Of a stretch of 64,000 bases of DNA, positions 51,063 through 63,910 are shown piece by piece; the first letter of the stretch is position 1, and each line of letters opens with the position of its first letter. The stretch is from Closterium sp. NIES-65 (lineage: Eukaryota > Streptophyta > Zygnematophyceae > Desmidiales > Closteriaceae). The stretch lies in assembly GCA_948144175.1 (NCBI GenBank), contig CANXME010001298.1, forward strand, positions 989,114 to 1,053,113. Reading direction: 5' to 3'. The position numbers were made by a program, and so were the translations under genes. The notes under the pieces are model-generated. The model was not told where the DNA came from and did no database searches. It saw only the letters and a program-made list of their open reading frames with translations.

Positions 51063-51932
51063 TTCCCCTGTGGGAACTGTTCCTAGGGCCCACCGATTTA
51101 TTTTTTTCCTGCCCGGAGCGCGCTCAGCCTCTGCCCGAGTCGCGCTCCCCTCTCACGACCCCATCGAGACGCCCTTGCGACCCCGTCGCGCCGCCCTCGC
51201 GACCCCATCACGTCGCGCCGCCCTCGCGGCCTCGTCGCGCCGCCCACGCGGCCCCGTTCCACCGCCCTCGCGGCCCCGTCGCGTCGCGCCGCCCTTGCGG
51301 CCCTTTCGCGCCGCCCTCGCGGCCCTTTCGCACCGCCCTAGCGACCCCTCCACGCCGCCCTCGCGGCCCCGTCACCTACCCTTGTGGCCCCGGCGCCGCT
51401 CTTCCGGCCCTGGCGCCGCCTCTGCTAGCCCCGTCGCCCCACCCTTGTGACCCCGCGGCCCCACCCTTAAGGCGCCGGTCGCCACCCTTCGTGGCCCCGC
51501 CGCCGCCCTCATCGGCCTCGTCGCCGCCCCACCCGGCCCCGCCGCCGTCCCTTCAGCGGCCCTGCCACCCTACGCGGCCCCGCCGTCACCACCGAGCCGC
51601 CGGCGCCGCTGAGCCGCCGTTGCCGCTGTGCTGCCGAGCCGCCGCTGCTGCCGAGCCGCCGCTGCTGCCGAGCCGCCCGAGCCACCCGAGCCGCCCGAGC
51701 CGCCGAGCCACCGCTACTGCCGAGCCGCCCGAGCCACCCGAGCCGCCCGAGCCGCCGAGCCGCCGCTGCTGCCGAGCCACCCGAGCTGCCCGAGCCGCCG
51801 AGCCGCCGAGCTGCAGTTGCTGTCGAGCCGCCGAACCACCGAACCGCCCGAGCCGCCCTGTCCGGTAAGAGCGGCACCTCTATCACTGTGCTGCCCTTAG
51901 CCTACTGCTCGCGCTAATAGTCTACTGCTGTC
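51063..51932 (+). repeat. GC-rich repetitive leader of element F
   Basis: Runs of CGTCGCGCCGCCCTCGCGG-type and CGAGCCGCC words between PBS and gag. Confidence 0.65.
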
Positions 51933-54900
51933 ATGGCTAGCCCCAGCGTCCTCGCTTTTGACGCTGAGGGTCGGGCCATTGACTTTGACGTCTGGGTAGA
52001 TGGCCTGCAGCTTTTCCTACAATGCGATAGGGCAGACGGTCTCTCCCTCTTTTACCTCAATTCTGGTGCCTCTCCTGCCCCTGCTGCTGATGCTGACGCC
52101 ACTGTTTGCTCACAGTGGGCCACACACGATGCTGCTGCACGTCTTGCTCTGCGTCGCCACTTGCCTACCTCTGAGCGTGCACACTTTAGCCAGTACAAGA
52201 GTGCTAGGACCTTGTACGACGCTGTAGTTGCACGCTACTCTTCCCCTGCCACTGCTGCACTTAGCCGCCTCATCCTGCCGTACCTCTTCCCTGACCTCGC
52301 TGCTTTTCGCACAGTCGCTGACCTCATTACGCACCTTAACACTAGTGACATTCGCTACCGCGCTGCCCTTCCCGCTGAGTTCTGCGCCAAGAACCCCCCC
52401 CCCCTATGTACATCACCCTCTACTACATAGTCACCCGGCTCCCTGACACCCTTCGCCCGGTCAGGGACCACTTCCTCTCTGTTTGCCCCACCACCCTCAC
52501 CGTTGACCTCCTCGAGGAGCGCCTCCTAGCAGCAGAGAAGAGCATAGTCGCTGTAGGAGCCTCTCGTGGTGACCCTCGTGCCCCACTCTTTGAGGGGTGC
52601 TCCCCCTCTCCTCTCTTGCCCTCTGTTGCCTCTGCTGCTGCGGCCGACCTCGTTGGTCTTGAGTCGGTCGGTGAGGCGTCTGCCCCTAGCGGGAGACGCC
52701 GCACTGGCAAAGGCAAGGGGGGCAGGGGCGCTGGAGGAGCTAGCGGGGGCGGTGGAGGCGGCGTTGGAGGCGGCAGAGGGGGTGGGGGTGGCGGTGGGGG
52801 TGGTGGCGGGGGTGGGGGCGTCGGTGGCGGCAGTGGAGGCGGAGGCGGCGGCGGCGGTGGCGGTGGGAGCGGAGGTGGCGGAGGTGGCGGCGGTGGAGGT
52901 GGCGGCGGTGGAGGAGGCGGCGGCGGAGGAGGTGGAGCTGGTCTGGGTGGCGCTGCGCAGAGGGTCGGCTCCACTGGTGGTCAGCGCCAGCAGCAGCAGC
53001 ACCAGCAGCGTACTCGTGAGATCCCCCTCCCTCGGCAGCTTCGTGAGTGGTACGCTGCACGCCAGCGCGGTGGGGGTACTGGTCCGTGCACCTATGTCCT
53101 ACACACCAGCGACCGCGCAGGTGAGCCATGCGGGGGTGCGCACTCCACCCAGCGCTGCTTTGGCCGCCTGACGGACGCTTGGCGTCACCAGTTTCCTGAG
53201 GCCACTGAGATCCCTCGCTGGGGCGAGCTGTCTAGGGCGGGAGTAGCTATCTTTGACCTTGACTTTGATGCTATTCTTGCTGCCATGTATGCTGTGACTA
53301 TAAGTGATGAGGGTGACTGTTACCGGTGTTTTCTGCCCCACCCGGGCATTGGGACTGCTGCTCTAGGTACTGGTGAGGCTGCTGCTCTAGGTGCTAGCGA
53401 GGCTGCTGCTCTAGGTGCCAGTGCGTCTGCTTCCTCAGGTGCTGGTGAGTATGCTCTCTCAGGTACTGCGTCGGCTTCGGCCTCCCACACCTTCACCCTT
53501 GACTCGGGGGCTTCTCGCTCCTTCTTTCGAGACCGCACCACACTCAAACCGCTTGGTCGGTCAGTTGCAGTCTCTCTTGCAGACCCCTCTGGGGGTCCTG
53601 TCCTTGCTCACTTCTCCACTGTCTTACCGTGTCCGGCGGCCCCCTCTGGCACCCTGTCTGGTCTTTACCTCCCCTCGTTCTCTACGAACTTGGTGAGTGG
53701 TGCTGACCTACAGGATGCGAGGGTTCACCTGTTCACTCCTGCGAGCCAGCGGGTGACCCACTGCACGGACGCTCGGATGGGCCGACACTTGGCCACGTTT
53801 ACACGTCGGCCGGGGTCGAGCCTGTACACACTGACCACTCAGTCTCCTCCAGTCACTGTGTCTGGTCAGGCAGCTGCGTCGGGTCAGGTTTTTGCTACAG
53901 CGTCCAGGTCTGGTCCTGAGTCTGCCCCCTGCTCGTATCGCCTCCTGTCTCACAAGACTCTCCTCTGGCACCACCGCCTTGGTCACCCCTCCCTGCTTCG
54001 TCTCCGAGGCATGGCCTCCCGTGTCCTTGTCTCTGGTCTTCCCTGGTCCCTCCCTCCCCTTCCTCCGGGGCCTGCCCCTACCTGCGTCCCCTGTGTCGAG
54101 GGGCGGCAGCGTGCTGCCCCTCACTCCTCCCAGATTCCTCCGACAGAGGCCCCGCTGCAGACGCTTCACATGGACGTGTGGGGCCCAGCCCGCGTCCGTG
54201 GACAGGGTCACGAGCGCTACTTCCTGCTGGTGGTTGACGACTACTCGCGTTACACCGCAATCTTCCCCTTGCTCAGCAAGGGTGATGTCATTGAGGTGCT
54301 GATCGACTGGATCCGCGCAGCTCGTCTCCAGCTCAGGAAGAGGTTCGGCTCGGACTTTCCTGTTCTGCGTCTGCACTCTGACAGAGGCGGAGAGTTCTCC
54401 TCTGGCCTTCTGCGAGCCTACTGTCGTGCACGAGGCATCCGCCAGACCTTCACGCTTCCGGACTCTCCACAGCAAAATGGGATTGCTAAGCGCCGCATTG
54501 GCATGGTCATGGACGTCGTCCGTACGTCCATGATGCATGCGGCTGCCCCCCATTTTCTGTGGCCGTTTGCGGTTCGGTACGCGGCGCATCAGATCAACCT
54601 TAAGCCCAGGGTCTCCATGCCGGAGACCTCCCCAGCTTTGCTATGGACGGGGAAGGTTGGCGATGCGTCTGCGTTCCGTGTCTGGGGATCTCGGGCGTTT
54701 GTCCGCGACTTGTCTGCGGACAAGCTCTCCCCTCGTGCTGCTCCCTGCGTCTTCCTTGGCTTCCCCCCTGACGCACCAAGGTGGCAGTTCTACCACCCCA
54801 CCTCTCGCCGTGTTCTGTCCTCCCAGGACGTCACGTTTGACGAGTCGGTCCCCTACTACCGTCTCTTCCCCTACCGCACTCCGTCCCTCCCCCCGCCACC

Positions 54901-56500
54901 GCTCTTCCTTGTGCCAGGTTCCCCCCCGGTAGACCCCCTTCCCCCTCAGGGTCCTGCCCCTTCAGGTGTGTCCCAGGTAGACGCAGTCAAGCCTGTGGTG
55001 GTCGCTGGTAACTCTGGTGCTGCTGAGGGTGCTGAGCCTGGGGGTGCTGACTCTGGGGGTGCTGAGCGTGTGGGTGCTACGCCTGGGGGTACTGAGCCTG
55101 GAGGTGCTGAGCCTGAGGGTGCTAAGACTGGGGGTGCTGAGCCTGGGGGTGCTGAGTCTGAGGGTGCTGAGCCTGGGGGTGCTACAACTGGGGGTGTTGA
55201 GCGTGGGGGTGCTACGCCTGGAGGTGCTGAGCCTGGGGGTGCGGAGCCTACGGGAGCTGGGCCTGCTCGTGTGGCGTCTGGCGGTGCTGGGTCTGGAGGT
55301 TCTCTGGGTGCTCCGTCTCGACGGAAGCCACTCTCTCCACAAGAGGTGCGTGAGTGGTTTGCCCGGCGCTGGAGGCGTGCTTCTGGAGCTGGAGGTTCTT
55401 CGGCTGCTGAGGGTGCTGGTGCCACGGGTCCCGGAGGTGTTCGTACTGGGAGTATTGGAGCTGCTGGGCCTGCGGGTACTACTGGAGCTGGAGCCACTGC
55501 GTCTTCTCGTGGTCCGACTGGAGCTGGAGCTGCTGAGGGTGTTGGCGCTGGCGGTACTGGAGGCGGTCCTGCTGGGGGTACATCTGGTGCTGCTGGAGGT
55601 CTGGAGCTACTCGAGCCGCTGGGGGTACTGGAGCTGGAGGTGCTGCTGGCGCTGGTGCTACCGCTGGGGGTGCTTGAGCTCTCCCTGCTGTGTGTGGAGT
55701 CGCTGCGCGGCCTCGGCCGTACTTCGTTCCGCTCCTTCAGCAGGTTCTTGGTCTCCCGCCTTCTACAGGTCCTCCTCCTCCCTTTGAGTGTCCTTAGCCT
55801 GTCCTGTCACGGTTACAGTTACAGCCCGCCTCCCCACTGCCTGCTCCTTCTCCCTACACTGGTCCTATTGGAGGTCTTGCTGAGCGTCGTGAGCCTGCGT
55901 CTCGTCCTGCGTTGCCTGTCAGTGCTGCTCGCGCTAGTGGCCGTGGTTCGCGTCCGCGTTCTCCCCCTGTGCCCGGCACGCACCGGATGTCTCTCTGTCC
56001 CTCCACTCCTCCTCTGCGTGCCCCTTTGCCTTCTCCTCCTGAGTCCTCTCTTCCTGCTTTTGCTGACCAAGAGTCGGACTCCCTTCGTGCTGCCAGTCCG
56101 AGTGTGACGCGTCTCCTTGCTACTGTTGTCACTGACCCTTCCTTTGAGTCCACTGCTGCGTCTGCCCTAGTTGCTGAGCTCCTTGACTTTGCTGCTCACT
56201 GTCGTCTAGACTACGCTGCTAGTCTTGTTGCTGCATCTGAGTCCGTCTGTCCTCCGTCCGTCGGGGGTGAGTGTGCCCTTGGCACGGACGTCCTTGAGGA
56301 CAGGGAGGAGGAGTTCCAGTGTTTGGCTGCTGCTTCACCTCATCTCGTGTCCGTACTGCTTACCCCTGAGGGAGACCCGGATGCACTTGACATCCTGACT
56401 CCGCGCTCTTACGCGGAGGCGATAGAGGGTCCCTACTCCTCTCACTGGCAGGCAGCTATGGACGCAGAGATGGCTTCCTGGAAGTCCACAGGCACCTACG
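51933..56500 (+). pseudogene. Element F copia Gag-Pol, broken
   Basis: Gag starts at 51933 (MASPSVLAFDAEG). A C-homopolymer near 52397-52405 shifts frame, and the rest of Gag runs from 52406. Poly-Gly (about 52740-52935), C-x13-C-x3-H-x4-C, protease LDSGASRSFF (about 53500), HHRLGHPS and integrase motifs MDVWG and HSDRGGEFSS follow. The third catalytic position reads QQNGIAKRR instead of AERR, so the DDE triad is lost. The GGAEP-like linker (55020-55260) is followed by frameshifts near 55590 and 55910. The frame then reaches the G insertion at 56500 in the RT N-terminal region. Unlike B and G there is no TAG at the Gag-Pol junction. Confidence 0.88.
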
Positions 56501-56629
56501 TGTCAGAACATTATAGCTTATGCATATTGTGTAGGCTAAAGTGGGGTAGCCCATAAGGGGTACAACCCAATTGGGGTTATTACTTGTACCCAATTCATTT
56601 ATAGTTCATTCATTCCTTGTTTCTTCTCA
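56501..56629 (+). repeat. Element G 5' LTR
   Basis: 129 bp, TGTCAGAACATTATAG...TTCTTCTCA. Confidence 0.92.
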
Positions 56630-56643
56630 TGGTATCGAGCAGG
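56630..56643 (+). promoter_or_regulatory. Element G primer-binding site
   Basis: TGGTATCGAGCAGG next to the LTR. Confidence 0.75.
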
Positions 56644-57652
56644 TTCCCTTACGGGAATGATTCCTAGGGCCTACCACTACGATTTTTTTTTTGTGCCCGG
56701 AGCGTGCTCCACTCAGCCCGAGTCGCGCTCCGTGTGCTCTCCCTACCAGCGCGCCCTCGCTAGGCCCCTCACAGCCCCGTCGTGTCGCCCCTAGCGGCCC
56801 TCTCACAGCCCGTCGCGCCGCCCTTACCGCCCGTCGCGCCGCCCTTAGATACCTGTCGCGCTGCCCCTTTCTGCGGCCCAGTCGCGCCGCCTGCTTCGCG
56901 GCCCCGTCGTACCGCCTCTTGGGTCCCGTTGCCGCCTCCCCCTTGCGGCCCGTCACCGCCTCCCCCCTTGCGGCCCGTCGCCGCCTCTTACAGCGGCCCC
57001 ACCGACCCCACGCGCCGCCCTAGCGGCCTCTTGCGCCGCCTGTCGGCCCCGCATGCCGCCCTTGAGGCCCTTCGAGCCGCCCGTCGGCCCACCGTGAGCC
57101 GCCCTAGCGGCATCGACGCCGCCCTTCCCGGCCCCGAAGCCACCTTGGCTGGCCCCTGCGCCTGCTCCTACGGCCCCGGCGCCTGCTCCTACGGCCCCAG
57201 CGCCTGCTCCCACGGCCCCGATGCCTGCTCCTACGGCCCCGGCGCCTGCTCCTACGGCCCCGGCCCCTGCTCCTACGGCCCCGGCGCCTTCTCCTACGGC
57301 CCCGGCGCCTTCTCCTACGGCCCCGGTGCCGCCCTTCCCGGCTCCGACGCCGCCTCCTACCGGCCCCACCACCGTCCCTGATCAGGAGCCGCAGCCGCCA
57401 AGCCGCCCAGCGACCGAGCCGCCGGGCCGCCGAGCCGCCCAGCAACCGAGCAGCCGAGCCGCCCAGCCGCCGAGCCGCCCAGCAGTAGAGCCGCCGAACC
57501 GCCCAACAGCCGAGCCACCCGAGCCGCCGAGCCACCCGAGCCGCCGAGCCACCCTGCAGCCGAGCCGCCGAGCCACCCTGTCCGGTAAGAGCAGCGCCTC
57601 TACCCCTGCACTGCCCTTACCCTACTGTTCGTACTGCTAGTCTACTGCTGTC
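56644..57652 (+). repeat. GC-rich repetitive leader of element G
   Basis: Includes about eight 21-bp units of GCGCCTGCTCCTACGGCCCC (57150-57330) and CGAGCCGCC words (57400-57580). Confidence 0.7.
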
Positions 57653-60600
57653 ATGGCTACCCCTAGTGTCCTAGCTTTTGACGCTGAGGGTAGGGCCATT
57701 GACTTTGACGTCTGGGTCGACGACCTGCAGCTTTTCTTACAGTGCAATAGGGCAGACGGCCTCTCCCTCTTTGACCTCACTTCTGGTGCCTCTCCTGCCC
57801 CCGCTGCTGATGCTGACGCCACTGTTTGCTCACAGTGGGCCACGCGCGATGCTGCTGCACGTCTTGCTGTGCGTCGCCACCTGCCTACCTCTGAGCGTGC
57901 GCACTTTAGCCAGTACAAGAGTGCTAGGACCTTGTACGACGCTGTAGTTGCACGCTACTCCTCCCCTGCCACTGCTGCACTGAGCCGCCTCATGCTACCG
58001 TACCTCTTCCTTGACCTTGCTGCCTTTCCCACAGTCGCTGACCTCATTACGCACCTCCGCACTAGTGACACTCGCTACCGCGCTGCGCTTCCTGCTGAGT
58101 TCTGCGCCAAGAACCAGCCCCCCCCCCATGTACATCACCCTCTACTACATAGTCACCCGTCTCCCTGACTCCCTTCGCGTAGTCAGGGACCACTTCCTCT
58201 CAGTTTGCCCCACCACTCTCACCGTTGACCTCCTCAAGAAGGCCCTCCTAGCAGCAGAGAAGAGCATAGTCGCTGTAGGAGCCTCTCGTGGTGACCCTCG
58301 CACCCCCATCTTTGAGGGGTGTTCCCCCTCCCCTCTTTTGCCCTCTGTTGCCTCTGCTGCTGCGGCCGACCTCGTTGGTCTGGAGTCGGTCGGTGCGGCG
58401 TCTACCCCTAGTGGGAAGCGTCGCTCTGGCAAGGGCAAGGGGGGCAGGGGCGCTGGAGGAGCTAGCGGGGGCGGTGGAGGCGGCGGTGGAGGCAGTGGAG
58501 GGGGTGGGGGTGGTGATGGGAGTGGTGGCGGAGGTGGAGGTGTCGGCGGCGGCAGTGGAGGCGGAGGCGGCGGCGGCGGTGGCGGTGGGAGCGGAGGTGG
58601 TGGAGGTGGCGGAGGTGGAGGAGGCGGTGGCGGAGGAGGAGGAGGAGGAGGAGGTTGTGGCTCTTCGCAGAGGAGTGGCTCCAGTGGTGGTCAGCGCCAG
58701 CAACAGTAGCGCAGTCGGGAGACCCTGTCCCCTCAGCAGCTCCGTGAGTGGAACGCTGCACGCCAGCGGGGTGGGGGTACTGGTCCGTGCACCTACGTCC
58801 TGCGCACCGGCGACTATGCAGGTGAGCAGTGTGGGGGTGCGCACCCCACCCAGCGCTGCTTTGGCCGCCTGACGGACGCTTGGCGTCACCAGTTCCCTGA
58901 GGCCACTGAGATCCCTCGCTGGGGCGAGCTGTCTAGGGCAGGGGTAGCTATCTTTGACCTTGACTTTGATGCTATTCTTGCTGCTATGTATGCTGTGTCT
59001 AATAGTGAAGAGGGTGACTGTTGCCGGTGTTTCCCGCCCGACCCGGGCATTGAGACTGCTGCTCTAGGTGCTGGTGAGGCTGATGCTCTTGGTGCTAGCG
59101 AGGCTGCTGCTCTAGGTGCTAGTGCGTCTGCTTCCTCCGGTACTGGTGAGTCTGCTCTCTAAGGTACTGCGTCAGCTTCGGCCTCCCACACCTTCACACT
59201 TGACTCGGGGGCTTCTCGCTCCTTCTTTCGAGACCGCACCACACTCACGCCACTTGGTCGGCCAGTTGCAGTCTCCCTGGCAGACCCCTCTGGGGGTCCT
59301 GTCCTTGCTCACTTCTCCACTGTCCTCCCGTGTCCGGCGGCCCCCTCTGGCACCCTGTCTGGTCTTTACCTCCCCTCGTTCTCTACGAACTTGGTGAGTG
59401 GTGCTGACCTACAGGATGCGGGGGTTCACCAGTTCACTCCTGTGAGTCAGCGGGTGACCCACTGCACGGACGCTCGGACAGGCCGACACCTGGCCACGTT
59501 TACATGTCGGCCGGGGTCGAGCCTGTACACACTGACCACTACGTCTCCTCCATTCACTGCGTCGGGTCAGGTGTTAGGTGTAGCGTCCAGGTCTGGTCCT
59601 GAGTCTGCCCCCTGCTCATGTCGCCTCCTATCTCACGAGACTCTCCTCGGGCACCACCGCCTTGGTCACCCCTCCCTGCTTCGTCTCCGTAGTATGGCCT
59701 CCCGTGTCCTCGTCTCTGGTCTTCCCCGGTCCCTCCCTCCCCTTCCTCCGGGGCCTGGCCCTACCTGCGTCCCCTGTGTCGAGGGGCAGCAGCGGACTGC
59801 CCCTCACTCCTCCCAGTTTCTTCCGACAGAGGCCCCGCTGCAGACGCTTCACATGGACGTGTGGGGCCCAGCCCGCGTCCGTGGACAGGGTCACGAGCGC
59901 TACTTCCTGCTGGTGGTTGACGACTACTCGCGTTACACCACAGTCTTCCCCTAGCGCAGCAAGGGTGATGTCACTGAGGTGTTGATCGATTGGCTCCGCG
60001 CAACTCGTCTCCAGCTCAGGCGGAGCTTCGGCTCGGACTTTCCTGTTCTGCGTCTGCACTCTGACAGAGGCGGAGAGTTCTCCTCTGGCCTTCTGCGAGC
60101 CTACTGTTGTGCACGAGGCATCCGTCAGACCTTCACGCTTCCGGACTCTCCACAGCAAAATGGGATTGCTGAGCGCCGCATTGGCATGGTCATGGACGTC
60201 GCCCGTACGTCCATGATGCATGCGGCTGCCCCCCATTTTCTGTGGCCGTTTGCGGTCCGGTATGCGGCGCATCAGATCAACCTTCAGCGCAGGGTCTCCA
60301 TGCTAGAGACCTCCCCAGCTTTGCTATGGACGGGGAAGGTTGGCGATGCGTCTGCGTTCCGTGTCTGGGGATCTCGGGCGTTTGTCCGCGACTTGTCTGC
60401 GGACAAGCTGTCCCCTCGTGCTGCTCCTTGCGTCTTCCTGGGTTTCCCCCCTGACGCGCAAGGGTGGCAGTTCTACCACCCCACCTCTCGCCGTGTTCTG
60501 TCCTCCCAGGACGTCACGTTCGATGAGTCGGTCCCCTACTACCGTCTCTTGCCCTACTGCACTCCGTCCCTCCCCCCGCCACTGCTCTTCCTTGTGCCAG

Positions 60601-63600
60601 GTCCCCCCCCGGTAGACCCCCTCCCCCCTCAGGGTCCTGCCCCTTCAGGTGTGTCCCAGGTAGACGCTGTTGAGCCTGTCAAGGTAGCTGGTGACTCTCG
60701 TGCTGCTGAGGGTGCTGAGCCTGGGGGTGCTGACTCTGGGGGTGCTGAGCGTGTGGGTGCTACGCCTGGGGGTGCTGAGCCTGAGGGTACTACGACTGGG
60801 GGTGCTGAGCCTGGGGGTGCTGAGACTGGGGGTGCTGAGCCTGGGGGTGCTACGCCTGGGGGTGCTGAGCCTGGGGGTGCTACGCCCAGAGGTGCTGAGC
60901 TTGGGGGTGCGGAGCCTGAGGGAGCTGGGCCTGCTGGTGCTGTGCCTGGCGGTTCTACGGGTGCTTCGTCTCGCCGGGAGCCACTCTCTCCACAAGAGTT
61001 GCGTGAGTGGTTTGCCCGGCGCTGGAGGCGAGCTACTTGAGTTGGAGGTGCTGCGGGTACTGGAGGTTCTGTTGCTGTTGAGGGAGCTGGTGCCACGGGT
61101 CCCGGAGGTGCTCATACTGGGAGTACTGGAGCTGCTGGGCCTGCGGGTACTTCTGGAGCTGGAGCTGCTGCTGGTGTTGGCGCGGAGGCTACTGCTGTTG
61201 GTCCTGGAGGCGGTCTGTTGGGGGTACTGGAGCTGGAGCTGCTACTGGTGCTGGTGCTGCCACTGGGGGTGCTGGTACTGTCCCTGCTCTGTCTGGAGTC
61301 GCCGCGCGGCCTCGGCCGTACTTCGTTCCGCTCCTTCAGCAGGTTCTTGGTCTCCCGTCTTCTACTGGTCCTCCTCTCTTAGAGTGTCCACAGCCTGTCC
61401 CGTCGCAGTTACAGTTACAGCCGGCCTCCCCACTGCGTGCACCGTCTCCCTACACTAGTCCTACTAGAGGTCTTGCTGAGCGTCGTCAGCCTGCGTCTCG
61501 CCCTGCGTCGCCTGTCCGTGCTGCTCGCACTAGTGGTCGCGGTTCGCGTCAGCGTCCTCCTCCTGTCCCTGGCACGCACCGGATGTCTTTGCGTCCGTCC
61601 ACTGCTCCTCTGCGTGCCCCTTTGCCTTCTCCTCCTGAGTCTTCTCTTCCTGCTCTTGCCGACCCGGGGTCGGACTCTCTTCGTGCTGCCAGTCCTACTG
61701 TCACGCGTCTCCTTGCTACTGTTGTCACTGACCCTTCCTTTGAGTCCACTGCTGCGTCTGCCCTAGTTGCTGAGCTCGTCGACTTTGCTGCTCGCTGTCG
61801 CCTAGACTACGCCGCCAATCTTGTTGCTGAGTCTGAGTCTATCTGTCCTCTGTCCGTCGGGGGTGAGTGTGCCCTTGTCACGGACGTCCTCGAGGACAGG
61901 CAGGAGGAGTTCCAGTGCTTGGTCGCTGCTTCACCTCATCTCGTATCCGTACTGCTTACCCCTGAGGGAGACCCGGATGAACTTGACATCCCGACTCCGC
62001 GCTCTTACGCGGAGGCGATAGAGGGTCCCTACTCCTCTCAGTGGCAGGCAGCTATGGACGCAGAGATGGCTTCCTGGAAGTCCACCGGCACCTACGTTGA
62101 CGCTGTTCCCCCACCTGGGGAGAACATCGTCACTGGCATGTGGATTATCAGGGTGAAGCGACCGCCGGGTTCTCCGCCTGTCTTCAAGGCGCGTTACGTG
62201 GCTCGTGGCTTCAGTCAGCGGCAGGGAGTTGACTACTTTCAGACCTTCTTTCCCACCCCGAAGATGACCACTCTTCGGGTACAGCTACACATAGCTGCTC
62301 ACCGTGACTACGAGCTACACTCTCTTGACTTCAGCACTGCTTTCTTGCAGGGCAGCCTGCACGAGGAGATCTGGCTGCGCCGCCCACTTGGCTTCACTGG
62401 GACTTTTCCTCCTGGCACCCAGTGGAGCCTCCGGCGGCCAGTCTACGGTCTCCGCCAGGCACCGCGTGAGTGGCACGACACACTGAGGACTACACTTGCG
62501 GCTCTTGGGTTTGCTCCCTCTACTTCCGACCCGTCGCTGTTTCTGCGCACAGACACTTCTTTGCCGCCGTTCTACATCCTCGTGTACGTCGACGACTTGG
62601 TCTTTGCCACAGCTGACACTGCTGGACTCGCCCATGTGAAGTCCGAGCTGCAGAAGAGACACACGTGCACTGACCTGGGTGAACTGCGCAGCTACCTTGG
62701 CTTGCAGATCACCCGGGACAGAGCACGCCGCACCATTACCCTGACTCAGTCACACATGGTGCAGCAGGTCCTTCAGCGCTTCGGCTTCACGTACTCCTCG
62801 CCTCAGGCCACTCCTCTGCCTACTCGCCACTCGCTCTCAGCTCTGCCTTCGGATGAGTCCGTAGAGTCGAGTGGCCCATACCCAGAGCTTGTTGGCTGCC
62901 TCATGTACCTGATGACCTGCACACGACCTGACCTTGCATACCCTCTGAGCATCCTTGCACGCTATGTTGCTCCTGGGAGACACAGACCGGAGCACATGGC
63001 TGCAGCGAAGAGGGTGTTGCGCTACTTGTGCAGCACGTCGGGCATGGGGCTTGTGCTTGGAGGGCAGAGTCCAGTGGTCCTTACTGGGCACGAGGACGCT
63101 TCTTGGGCTGACGACCAGGCTACGCAGCGGTCGTCACAAGGTTACACCTTCAGCCTTGGTTCCGGCTCTGTTTTGTGGCGGGCTACTCGCTCGTCTTCTG
63201 TTCTCGGCTCTAGTTGTGAGGCTGAGATCTACGCAGGAGCCATGGCTGCACAGAAGCTTCGCTGGCTCACCTACCTGCTGACTGACCTCGGAGAGCCGCC
63301 TCGTTCTCCTCCAGTGCTGTACGTAGACAACAAGGCCATGCTGGCCTTGTGTTGGGAGCAGCGACTGGAGCACAGAACGAAGCACATTGCTCTCGGCTAC
63401 TTTCTTGCTCGTGAGCTGCAGCAGCGTGGTCAGCTGCGTCTTGCGTATGTGGCCTCTGAGACCAACACTGCTGATATCTTCACCAAGGCACTTGCGCCTT
63501 GTGACCATCAGCGCTTCTGTACTCAGCTGGGCCTTGTGCCTACCTTGCCTCACTTGCTCACCTCTTTACCTTGCTTGTACTGTTACATATATATATACAC

Positions 63601-63637
63601 CTGCTCTTGCTTGTCTAGCCTTTTTATATATATGTAA
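57653..63637 (+). pseudogene. Element G copia Gag-Pol, broken
   Basis: Gag starts at 57653 (MATPSVLAFDAEG), with a frameshift at a C-run near 58125. Poly-Gly at about 58455-58655, then TAG at 58707-58709. Protease-region stop at 59161; integrase stop at about 59954. The remaining integrase from 59979 keeps HSDRGGEFSS and QQNGIAERR. The linker has GGAEP-type repeats (60700-60920), with another break near 61040. The last frame, 61583-63637, holds RT (VDAVPPPGENIV..., LDFSTAFLQG, ILVYVDDLVFA near 62590) and RNase H (SSCEAEIYAGA, LYVDNKAMLAL, RTKHIALGYF). RT and RNase H are open but cannot be reached by continuous translation. Confidence 0.9.
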
Positions 63638-63781
63638 TACTGCATGTGAACTGGCCCTGTGGCCTTGAACTTGTGCTCGGAATGTGTGGTGACTTTGTGA
63701 TCCACCCTGAGCTTGCTTTGCTTTGCTTTGCTTGACTGGTCTTGTGAACCCTTGTTCTCCCCCACTTTGCCTATGGGGGTG

Positions 63782-63910
63782 TGTCAGAACATTATAGCTT
63801 ATGCATATTGTGTAGGCTATAGTGGGGTAGCCCATAAGGGCTACAACCCAATTAGGGTTAGTACTTGTACCCAATTCATTCATAGTTCATTCACTCCTTG
63901 TTTCTTCTCA
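63782..63910 (+). repeat. Element G 3' LTR
   Basis: 129 bp, about 95% identical to the 5' LTR by eye. Confidence 0.92.

Larger units (their letters stand above)
56501..63910 (+). mobile_element. Element G: copia retrotransposon nested in F
   Basis: LTRs 56501-56629 and 63782-63910 (129 bp) differ at about six positions. The target duplication is CTACG (56496-56500 and 63911-63915). PBS TGGTATCGAGCAGG at 56630 and TATGGGGGTG before the 3' LTR. Coding is broken. Under comparable rates it is older than B. Confidence 0.93.
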
